From Thermoplasmata archaeon (GTDB lineage Archaea; Thermoplasmatota; Thermoplasmata; Halarchaeoplasmatales; Halarchaeoplasmataceae): a stretch of 24,900 nt of DNA. This document shows positions 16,576-22,147 of this stretch, piece after piece; position 1 is the stretch's first letter; each line of letters opens with the position of its first letter. The DNA is taken from assembly GCA_019594025.1 (NCBI GenBank), contig JAFDUB010000013.1, forward strand, positions 1 through 24,900, written 5' to 3'. The translations under genes and the position numbers were made by a program. Under the pieces are notes generated by a model. That model ran no database searches and had not been told where the DNA came from. It saw only the letters and a list, made by a program, of their open reading frames with translations.

Positions 16576-16649
16576 GGGCCCATAGATCAGACCGGAAGAT
16601 CGCGACCTTTGCAAGGTTGAGGCCGCGGGTTCAAATCCCGCTGGGTCCA
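16576..16649 (+). tRNA. tRNA-Ala, anticodon TGC
   Basis: A complete cloverleaf fits 74 bases. The acceptor stem is GGGCCCA with TGGGTCC (one G-T pair), then TA, a D-arm GATC/GATC with loop AGACCGGAA, and base 26 G. The anticodon stem is CGACC/GGTTG around loop TTTGCAA with anticodon TGC. The variable loop is AGGCC, the T-arm GCGGG/CCCGC with loop TTCAAAT, and the discriminator A. No intron and no encoded CCA are present. T33 and A37 are in place. It follows rpsJ by 315 bases. Confidence 0.95.
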
Positions 16650-16660
16650 TTTTCACTTCG

Positions 16661-16686
16661 TTCAAATGTCTCCATCGGTATTTGAA
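16661..16686 (+). repeat. hairpin H4 (7 bp stem, 12-base loop) downstream of tRNA-Ala
   Basis: TTCAAAT (16661-16667) and ATTTGAA (16680-16686) are reverse complements. The larger loop makes this the weakest of the set. Confidence 0.55.
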
Positions 16687-16691
16687 AATAC

Positions 16692-16709
16692 GTGGGAACA
16701 AGTTCCCAC
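16692..16709 (+). repeat. hairpin H5 (8 bp stem, 2-base loop)
   Basis: GTGGGAAC, AA, GTTCCCAC. Preceded by ATAC and followed by TACTC, it aligns with H1 and H3 (ATRCGYRGGAAY consensus). Relative to H1, two base pairs are changed in both arms. Confidence 0.85.
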
Positions 16710-16714
16710 TACTC

Positions 16715-16736
16715 ACCAATTTCTATTGAAATTGGT
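16715..16736 (+). repeat. hairpin H6 (9 bp stem, 4-base loop)
   Basis: ACCAATTTC, loop TATT, GAAATTGGT. Directly preceded by CTC, so CTCACC (16712-16717) could also pair with GGTGAG at 16748-16753, an alternative fold. Confidence 0.85.
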
Positions 16737-16739
16737 TCG

Positions 16740-16750
16740 TCCCGCTGGGT
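16740..16750 (+). repeat. 11-base copy of the tRNA-Ala 3' portion
   Basis: TCCCGCTGGGT is identical to tRNA bases at 16636-16646 (end of T-arm and start of the 3' acceptor strand), 104 bases downstream. Upstream of the tRNA only 5' fragments are found; downstream only this 3' fragment. Confidence 0.7.
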
Positions 16751-16782
16751 GAGTTTATTTTTGATAAAATAGACGAACTATT

Positions 16783-16800
16783 AGAAAGCGTGAGCTTTCT
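16783..16800 (+). repeat. hairpin H7 (7 bp stem, GTGA tetraloop)
   Basis: AGAAAGC, loop GTGA, GCTTTCT. GTGA is a GNRA-type loop. The surrounding TTAGAAAG...GCTTTCTG recurs at 16868-16888. Confidence 0.85.
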
Positions 16801-16869
16801 GTTCGGGTCCGTTTAATGGGCAAATAGAATATGCAAATATTTTGTGGTGTGAGTCAACAAGTGTATGTT

Positions 16870-16887
16870 AGAAAGTGTACGCTTTCT
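16870..16887 (+). repeat. hairpin H8, related to H7
   Basis: AGAAAGT, loop GTAC, GCTTTCT. It is a sibling of H7 87 bases downstream, with the C-G pair replaced by a T-G pair and the loop changed. The gap 16889-17000 holds nothing recognised; an in-frame ATG at 16923 is judged too far upstream for the aminopeptidase. Confidence 0.8.
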
Positions 16888-17000
16888 GACAGGATCATTT
16901 TAATTTCGGGTTACAGTGGTTTATGGGGATGCGACGCCGTTCTACACTTCTATTTGTTATACCAACATTCGTGTACTTATTTGAGCAGGTGGTGGAAACA

Positions 17001-17036
17001 TTTAAAACCTCCTTGTTTTCTCATATCGAGGAAGGT
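17001..17036 (+). promoter_or_regulatory. box A and ribosome binding site of the aminopeptidase gene
   Basis: TTTAAAA (17001-17007) is box A, giving a predicted start near 17027. GAGGAAGGT (17028-17036) then lies 6-14 bases before the ATG at 17043. Together they select that ATG over the one at 16923. Confidence 0.6.
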
Positions 17037-17042
17037 ATTGTT

Positions 17043-18044
17043 ATGTCCTTAAAAGAAGGATGCGAAGTCGCGGTAAACGTATGCATGGGTGTTAAAGAGC
17101 ACGATAGAGTTGTTATCGTATCTGACGAGTTTAGTGAAAAGATAGGCCTGGGTCTAAGGAAAGCGGCACTGAAAGCAACTCCTAGAGTCAGGTATTTCAA
17201 GCTTGAACTCTATGGAGAACGACCTTTGAACAAGCTGCCAAAGGCCATTTCAGATGCGGCGAAGGATGCAACCGTAACATTTTGGACAGGTAAATCCATA
17301 AAAGGTGAATTGGAAACGGTACGACAGCCCTTTATTAAAGCGGCGCTGGTAGGAGGACGCCATGCACATATGGTTGATGTAACGGAAGCTATAATGGAAT
17401 CCGGCATGGCTGCCAACTATGAGGAGATATCCAAGTTCACTTTAGATATTCAGGATAGATTGAAGAAGGTTAAAGAGATAAAAGTTGTTAACGAACTAGG
17501 TACTGATGTGACAGCTAGATTCGAAACTGTAAAATGGGTAGCCTCTACGGGTATCAATCATTCTCCCGGACATTGGATAAACTTACCTTCCGGCGAGGTC
17601 TTTACCGCACCCACTGAGATGGAGGGTAGGATCGTGGTAGATGGAGTGTTGGGAGAATATATTGGTGAACAATATAAACATGCGGATCTACTCGAGACTC
17701 CATTAACGGTTGATATTGCGATGAATGAAAGGGCCCAAGTTGTTGACCTGGCGTGCGAGAACGAATCTTTACTTGAAGAAATAAAGGAGTATCTATCACT
17801 CAACAAATGTTCTAGATGGGTAGGAGAGTTCGGTCTTGGTACTAATCTATATCTTAAGGAGCTCATAGACAATATGCTTCAAGATGAAAAATTCCCGGGA
17901 ATCCACGTAGCTTTCGGCGATCCTATACAAAGTGAAACATTTGCAGGTTGGACCTGTCCGGAACATATAGACACGGTTTTGACTCATTGTGATGTGTGGT
18001 TTGACGGTAAAAAGATCATGGAAGATAGCAATTACCTTTTATAA
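17043..18044 (+). CDS. M29-family aminopeptidase (leucyl aminopeptidase/AmpS-like, archaeal short form)
   Basis: The protein has 333 residues. M29 enzymes are two-metal aminopeptidases that remove N-terminal residues from peptides. Metal-ligand candidates fit the family pattern: Glu in LPSGEVFTAPTE, Glu in GEFGLGTN, His in GIHVAFGD, and His and Asp in LTHCDVWFDG. The N-terminal domain carries basic and acidic helices without membrane segments. At about 333 residues it is shorter than bacterial AmpS (about 410), as in many archaeal paralogues, so the substrate may differ. The longest open frame adds 40 residues of mixed hydrophobic sequence within the tRNA-flanking repeats; the ribosome binding site and family N-terminus support 17043. 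Confidence 0.85.
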   Translation: MSLKEGCEVAVNVCMGVKEHDRVVIVSDEFSEKIGLGLRKAALKATPRVRYFKLELYGERPLNKLPKAISDAAKDATVTFWTGKSIKGELETVRQPFIKAALVGGRHAHMVDVTEAIMESGMAANYEEISKFTLDIQDRLKKVKEIKVVNELGTDVTARFETVKWVASTGINHSPGHWINLPSGEVFTAPTEMEGRIVVDGVLGEYIGEQYKHADLLETPLTVDIAMNERAQVVDLACENESLLEEIKEYLSLNKCSRWVGEFGLGTNLYLKELIDNMLQDEKFPGIHVAFGDPIQSETFAGWTCPEHIDTVLTHCDVWFDGKKIMEDSNYLL

Positions 18045-18090
18045 GTGACAAAAGAGTTATATCTTTGAAACAGCGTTAGTAGGTACGAAG

Positions 18091-18531
18091 ATGATATCCA
18101 AGGAAGACCCGTTAAAAAACCTTTATGTGGACAAGGACGAAGTAGACAGGTTAAGGTTATTTGTTGCTTTGAAGAATTATTTGGCGATCGATAAAAATAC
18201 GGCATCTCCAGTGTATCTCGAGGAATTTTACGATTTAGACGCCAAAGAAAAAATAATCGTACATCTTTTGTATCGAAGGGCGATAGCCGCTCTCGAAAGG
18301 ATACCCAGCGACGACATCGGTATCAGCATACGTGACCTTGCTAAGGAACTCAATATGGATTTCACCAAGGTTAAGACAGAGTTAAAGAAGATAAAACCCG
18401 TAAAGGGCGATTTGAAAAAGGGTAGATATTTCATACCTGGGAAGAACATTGAGAAGGCGGTAAAAGAAATATCTACTTTCGAAACGGACATTTTTTATAG
18501 TACAGAAAAACACACACGTAGAATTAAGTGA
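18091..18531 (+). CDS. small winged-helix-like protein, function unknown
   Basis: The protein has 146 residues and is soluble and charged. The pattern LDAKEKIIVHLLYRRAIAAL, then GISIRDLAKELNMDFTKVKT, then a turn and GRYFIPGKNIEKAVKEI reads as a helix, helix-turn-recognition helix and a wing with a final helix. It is like archaeal winged-helix proteins with an N-terminal extension. No metal site or catalytic motif is visible. A box A (GTTATATC, 18056-18063) lies 28-35 bases before the ATG, 46 bases after the aminopeptidase stop. DNA binding is inferred from the fold pattern; it could also be a protein-interaction winged helix. Confidence 0.7.
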   Translation: MISKEDPLKNLYVDKDEVDRLRLFVALKNYLAIDKNTASPVYLEEFYDLDAKEKIIVHLLYRRAIAALERIPSDDIGISIRDLAKELNMDFTKVKTELKKIKPVKGDLKKGRYFIPGKNIEKAVKEISTFETDIFYSTEKHTRRIK

Positions 18532-18619
18532 GTGTCGTTCACCGATAAAGTATTCTCATAAAGCAATCGATAAACTATACTCAGTATTCCCCAGGGGGTG
18601 GACCCTGTTCTTGAAAACT

Positions 18620-18991
18620 CTACTGTTGTGTATGCGGCGGTGGAGGCATAAACGCTGGAAATGCGGATTTCAATGAACCCTTGATATCATCGTATTTCAT
18701 GTACCATAACAAGATGATAACTATCCCCAGTATGACGAATGCAACCAATCCGATGATTGTCAAGATTATACCGATTGTTGTCATACCGTGATCCACTGTT
18801 ATGGTGGTACCGTTTTGGTACGGCTGTACCTTCACTTCTATTGTATTGACGAAACTTTCTCCCTTCATACCGCCGTGATAACCTTCTATATTCATATCTT
18901 TGGAGACGAGGATAGAGTGGACGTGCTGTAGTATATTCTCCGGCTTATCTTCCGCATATAGGGTTTGCCCAGTAAGCCTTATTCCTTCCAT
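18620..18991 (-). CDS. one-pass membrane protein with Pro-rich tail, possibly interrupted by TAG
   Basis: From the ATG at 18991 the protein has 123 residues. The N-terminal 75 residues are a soluble beta-rich domain (TGQTLYAEDKPENILQHVHS, then VEVKV-like strands). A strongly hydrophobic helix follows at about 76-99 (TIGIILTIIGLVAFVIL), then a short cytoplasmic or outer tail with PAFMPPPPHTQQ. No family is recognised. An in-frame TTG at 19012 lies inside box A (19011-19018), so ATG 18991, about 25 bases downstream of it, is preferred. After the TAG the frame continues for 12 codons (SFQEQGPPPGEY) in the same Pro/Gln-rich style before TGA at 18581-18583, so the TAG may be a recent stop or be read through. 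Confidence 0.75.
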   Translation of the reverse strand: MEGIRLTGQTLYAEDKPENILQHVHSILVSKDMNIEGYHGGMKGESFVNTIEVKVQPYQNGTTITVDHGMTTIGIILTIIGLVAFVILGIVIILLWYMKYDDIKGSLKSAFPAFMPPPPHTQQ

Positions 18992-19010
18992 ATCGGTGAA
19001 TGCTGCTTTC

Positions 19011-19018
19011 AATATAAA
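19011..19018 (-). promoter_or_regulatory. box A promoter of the one-pass membrane protein gene
   Basis: On the minus strand TTTATATT lies 20-27 bases before the ATG at 18991 and overlaps the TTG at 19012, which argues against that longer start. Confidence 0.5.
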
Positions 19019-19127
19019 TATTTATGGTAAAAATAACCTTCAGCTTTGAACGGTTTAGGAGGACACCCCACTAGACCTTTTTTATTAACTATATAATTTA
19101 CTTTTAATGTTACGCGTTAGACTAAAT

Positions 19128-19136
19128 AGAAAAAAA
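19128..19136 (-). terminator. T-run downstream of the micro-ORF
   Basis: On the minus strand TTTTTTTC follows 21 bases after the stop of the 25-codon frame. Archaeal transcription often ends in such T-runs. Together with the box A at 19257-19264 it would define a transcript of about 100 bases. Confidence 0.4.
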
Positions 19137-19156
19137 GAAGAAAGAGGTTTTACTTT

Positions 19157-19234
19157 CTACCTAACAACGCCGTAGGTTGACAGGAGGCTTGAAAGGTCGT
19201 ATGCGTTTTTTGTTATTTTGCCGTTTTGTTTCAT
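19157..19234 (-). CDS. candidate leaderless micro-ORF (25 residues)
   Basis: The frame runs from an ATG at 19234 to a TAG at 19157-19159. The product begins MKQNGKITKNAYDLSSLLST and ends YGVVR. It is basic and has no membrane segment. The ATG is about 26 bases downstream of TATAAATA (19257-19264 on the minus strand), the same spacing used by well-supported genes here, and a T-run follows. No ribosome binding site is seen. It lies in a 445-base gap between the one-pass membrane protein and the nitrilase. Alternatively the promoter drives a short non-coding RNA and the ORF is incidental. The function is unknown. Confidence 0.4.
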   Translation of the reverse strand: MKQNGKITKNAYDLSSLLSTYGVVR

Positions 19235-19256
19235 ATTTACTACATGTCGAGGGGAG

Positions 19257-19264
19257 TATTTATA
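19257..19264 (-). promoter_or_regulatory. box A promoter of the micro-ORF or small RNA
   Basis: TATAAATA on the minus strand, 23-30 bases upstream of the ATG at 19234. The rest of the gap 19020-19436 holds the hairpin at 19313-19330 and another AT-rich palindrome-like TATA element near 19089-19097; no other gene is supported. Confidence 0.5.
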
Positions 19265-19312
19265 ATTATTTTGAAGAATAAATTTAATAAGTTCCCTTTA
19301 CACATAGATATC

Positions 19313-19330
19313 TTCAACTGAGAAGTTGAA
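19313..19330 (-). repeat. perfect hairpin with GNRA-type loop after the nitrilase gene
   Basis: TTCAACT, GAGA, AGTTGAA (plus strand). It lies about 107 bases downstream of the nitrilase stop. It could mark the 3' end of that mRNA, but no T-run follows directly. It resembles the hairpins around tRNA-Ala in size and loop. Confidence 0.5.
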
Positions 19331-19436
19331 CATTAGAAACCGTGCTCATCTATCTCGACCCGTACACTTTCTAAAAATTCGTTAATTTTCTTCGGTAGCT
19401 CGGCTATTTGATCGAGAATAATACCTGTATTTATCC

Positions 19437-20216
19437 CTACAGTGTGTAATCCTCTCTCCTATCATCCAAAAAGTCGATAACTTTTTTGAACTTGTCAGTA
19501 ACAGCTGGGTCCACCGTACCCAAAGCCATCTCTTCTTCATCACCACAGATGACCACCGGTTTACCGGTAGGATCTACTATACGACTGCCGCCGAAGTACG
19601 TGTAATTCTCACCGGCACCAACCCTGTTGGCTGCGATGACCCAAAGTTGATTATCGAATGCTCTTGCAGAGGTGGCTAAATTCCACTGCGGTTCGAAGGG
19701 GTTCGGCCAGTTAGATGGAACCAAAAGGGCTTCCGCACCCAGAAGTGCTAGGTTCCTGGAAAGTTCCGGAAATACGGTATCGTAACACACCATCAAACCG
19801 AATTTACCCAGGTCCGTTTGCACCACGGTATATCCATCACCCGGAGCTACCACATCTCGTTCATCGAGGAACCGGTGCATCTTTCTGTGTGTACCTATGA
19901 TATCTCCTTCCGGACCTATCAAGACTGCGGTGTTGTATACCTTTTCACCGACCTTCTCGGCCATGGAGAACACGATATAGAGACCGTGCTCTTCGGCAAC
20001 CTTTCCCATTATCCTCGTACTGCTTCCGGGTATAGTTTCCGCTAACTCCTCTAAACGCTCGCCCACGTGTCCAGTTGGAAGGTATTCGGGAAGACATACC
20101 AGGTCTGCCCGGTTCTTAGAAGCGGTACCAATCATGCTTGCAGCGTTTTTCAAATTGCCTTCTATGTCTCCACCCTTCAGATCTAGTTGGACTACGGCGG
20201 CTTTGAATTTGATCAT
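19437..20216 (-). CDS. nitrilase-superfamily carbon-nitrogen hydrolase
   Basis: The protein has 259 residues. The catalytic triad fits the superfamily: Glu in CLPEYLPTG (about 43), Lys in GTHRKMHRF (about 111), and the nucleophile Cys in MVCYDTVFPE (about 144). The strand FKAAVVQLD starts the four-layer fold. Members cleave amides (omega-amidase, N-carbamyl amide hydrolase and others); this sequence alone does not fix the substrate. GGAG (20226-20229, minus strand) lies 9 bases before the ATG, and a box A (GTATAAAAAA on plus at 20259-20268) gives a leader of about 20 bases. It stands alone, with no operon partner. Confidence 0.9.
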   Translation of the reverse strand: MIKFKAAVVQLDLKGGDIEGNLKNAASMIGTASKNRADLVCLPEYLPTGHVGERLEELAETIPGSSTRIMGKVAEEHGLYIVFSMAEKVGEKVYNTAVLIGPEGDIIGTHRKMHRFLDERDVVAPGDGYTVVQTDLGKFGLMVCYDTVFPELSRNLALLGAEALLVPSNWPNPFEPQWNLATSARAFDNQLWVIAANRVGAGENYTYFGGSRIVDPTGKPVVICGDEEEMALGTVDPAVTDKFKKVIDFLDDRREDYTL

Positions 20217-20297
20217 GTACTCATACTCCTTTTCATTTTTAAAGACAAAAAGCTAGTTGTATAAAAAATATACTGGTAATCATAAACAACCTTTTTT

Positions 20298-20849
20298 TTA
20301 TGAAGGCCCGGGTCCCGGTTCCACGATAATTGCGCCTAGTGGTGGAGAGAAAGCCTCATCCGGAATATCGTGATTTATGCGTATGTCACTCACCAAGTAG
20401 GTAATGGTCTGTTCTTTCTCAGGGTCCCATTCCCTGAAGGTGAAGTCGGAGGTTCCTTTCTCTTCGATATCCTCAACAAGCATATCAATTAGGTTCCAGT
20501 ACATCAAAGCATTGTCGAAAGCTGCTCTATCGGCGTATTCGTACCATACATCTTCTTGAAAATCATACTCCCAGAAGTAACCCTCATCACGATTATAGAT
20601 CGTGATCTGTATGTGGGCTTCTTCGTCATCACCATCAAATTTAAAATCGTATAGATCGTGGTTTAAATTCCTTGCTTTAATGTCAAAAAACACGTCGGGA
20701 TCATCCTTCCGACTGATCCACGCCTCGACGCTAAGTATCTCTTCGTCTTCATCGTTATCGTTATCATTCTCAAGGCAGCCAGCAGCGGCTGTTATTAGTA
20801 CAAGGATAATCAATACTGTTAACAGGTTTTTGACCAAACCATTTTTCAT
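20298..20849 (-). CDS. archaeal lipoprotein of unknown function
   Basis: From the ATG at 20849 the protein has 183 residues. A signal peptide MKNGLVKNLLTVLIILVLI ends in a lipobox TAAAGC at about 20-25, followed by a very acidic linker (ENDNDNDEDEE). So it is probably lipid-anchored outside the cell. The mature domain is beta-rich, with aromatic and acidic strands (WISRKDDPDVFFDIKARN, YFWEYDFQEDVWYEY). No catalytic motif or family is recognised. The longest frame begins at 20930 but would place the signal peptide internally. It is divergent from the Gdt1-type gene. Confidence 0.78.
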   Translation of the reverse strand: MKNGLVKNLLTVLIILVLITAAAGCLENDNDNDEDEEILSVEAWISRKDDPDVFFDIKARNLNHDLYDFKFDGDDEEAHIQITIYNRDEGYFWEYDFQEDVWYEYADRAAFDNALMYWNLIDMLVEDIEEKGTSDFTFREWDPEKEQTITYLVSDIRINHDIPDEAFSPPLGAIIVEPGPGPS

Positions 20850-20942
20850 TTTATCTAAACAACCATTGTAGGTCCATGTAAATATAATTTGGCCCTTAGA
20901 GCGTCCCAAAAAACATTTTATCAAGTGCATAGATTGGATATC

Positions 20943-21509
20943 ATGTCATGGCTAGCGGTTATGGGTATCGCCTTCGTACTGATCGCCTTAGCCGAGTTCG
21001 GCGATAAAACCCAACTGATGACGATTTCACTTGCGTCTAAATACAGGCGAACACCGGTTTTTTGGGGTGTTCTGCTGGGAATGAGCGCGGTAACAGTCAT
21101 AGGTGTAGCCGTTGGCACGCTCCTTTACTCCTACGTTCCTATAACTCCCTTGAAGATAATAGCTGCGGCTCTTTTCATCCTATTTGGCCTTTACACCCTT
21201 CTATCAGAAGAAAATGAAGATGAAGTGACCATCAAGGACAGCCGTGTATTTCGCGATTCCTTCGTCCTATCGACTGTTGCGGAGTTCGGAGATAAAACCC
21301 AGTTAGCGGTAATCGGGTTGACCGCACGCTACGCCGCCCCTATCCCTGTACTTATCGGTGCCGTGTTAGGCCTTGCTCTGATAGTAGGTATCGGAGTGCT
21401 TCTCGGAGAACAGATATCTCTTTTGTTCGAAAGGAAAAAAATCGAGCTGGGCGCGGCCATTTTGTTTATTGCTTTAGGAGTGGTATTCCTCGTCGAAGCG
21501 CTGCTATAG
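20943..21509 (+). CDS. Gdt1/TMEM165 (UPF0016) family membrane transporter
   Basis: The protein has 188 residues and six likely membrane helices in two similar halves. Each half carries the family motif E-x-G-D-K-T: ALAEFGDKTQ in the first helix and STVAEFGDKTQLAV near residue 115. These acidic residues bind cations. Characterised relatives are Ca/H or Mn/H exchangers; the ion here is unproven. The ATG at 20943 is used because the first helix (LAVMGIAFVLIALAEFG) begins right after it and a TTTTATC element lies 21-27 bases before it. The longer frame from 20889 adds a polar stretch with no family match. Confidence 0.9.
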   Translation: MSWLAVMGIAFVLIALAEFGDKTQLMTISLASKYRRTPVFWGVLLGMSAVTVIGVAVGTLLYSYVPITPLKIIAAALFILFGLYTLLSEENEDEVTIKDSRVFRDSFVLSTVAEFGDKTQLAVIGLTARYAAPIPVLIGAVLGLALIVGIGVLLGEQISLLFERKKIELGAAILFIALGVVFLVEALL

Positions 21510-21557
21510 CCACGTACTTAAACAAATGCTTATTAAGTACCTAGATAATCATCACAC

Positions 21558-22094
21558 ATGCCCAGGTGGAAAAAGAAAGGTTCCAGAGAGATCGCCAGAT
21601 CAACTCTTTTTACGATGACGGAAGATGACGTGGTTATGCCGGATGGTACCGAAAAAAAGTACACTCTCATAGACTTTCCCGATTTCGCCGGTGTTTTACC
21701 GGTGTACGAAAACAAATTCGTACTGGTAAACAATTACCGCTACCCCCTTGACGAATACGTGCTGGAGTTTCCCGCGGGTTTGATCGATCAGGGGGAAACA
21801 CCCTTGGAGGCTGCGGAAAGGGAATTAGAGGAGGAGACCGGATTTCTGCTGGAGGATGCAAAAAAAATGTGTACCTACCACCCGATAGCGAGTTTGAACA
21901 CCCAGACAGCTCATTTATTCATCGGAAGGGCTTTAGAAGGGGGACAAAAAGCACGGGACCATGGAGAGGACATGAAGGTGTGCTTGGTGGATATACAAGA
22001 GGCATACCAGATGCTCGAAAGGGGCGAGTTAACCCATCCACACACCATGCTTGCACTGTTCTTCGCTAAAAATGTTCTTACCTATTTCCGATGA
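21558..22094 (+). CDS. Nudix hydrolase, ADP-ribose pyrophosphatase-like
   Basis: The protein has 178 residues. The Nudix box is intact: GLIDQGETPLEAAERELEEE with the following TGF, fitting G-x5-E-x7-R-E-U-x-E-E-x-G-U. Upstream is an NYRYPLDEYVLEFPAG segment, typical of ADP-ribose pyrophosphatases (the N-terminal strand and the EFPAG turn before the box). The enzyme would split a nucleoside diphosphate-sugar into nucleotide and sugar phosphate, using divalent metal. The gene starts 48 bases after the Gdt1-like stop, and a TTATTAAG element (about 21529-21536) may be its box A. Confidence 0.92.
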   Translation: MPRWKKKGSREIARSTLFTMTEDDVVMPDGTEKKYTLIDFPDFAGVLPVYENKFVLVNNYRYPLDEYVLEFPAGLIDQGETPLEAAERELEEETGFLLEDAKKMCTYHPIASLNTQTAHLFIGRALEGGQKARDHGEDMKVCLVDIQEAYQMLERGELTHPHTMLALFFAKNVLTYFR

Positions 22095-22112
22095 TTGTAT
22101 TTTTGCGAAAAA

Positions 22113-22120
22113 GTTTATAC
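22113..22120 (+). promoter_or_regulatory. box A promoter of the zinc-ribbon coiled-coil gene
   Basis: GTTTATAC lies 28-35 bases before the ATG at 22148. It may also serve the next coiled-coil gene, as no box A lies in the 11-base gap between them. Confidence 0.55.
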
Positions 22121-22147
22121 CTTTTGGATTCATCTGCTTCTTAACTT

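Noticed and set aside
16381..16587. CRISPR-like array
   Set aside because: The repeat is only 12 bases, spacing is uneven (117 and 78), the spacers are themselves palindromic, and no cas genes are present.
16923..17042. N-terminal extension of the M29 aminopeptidase
   Set aside because: It lies before the predicted transcription start, has no ribosome binding site and no family match; the ATG at 17043 has both.
19107..19175. 22-codon plus-strand frame overlapping the micro-ORF
   Set aside because: The only TATA-like element is 10-18 bases before the ATG, too close for leaderless expression, and there is no ribosome binding site.
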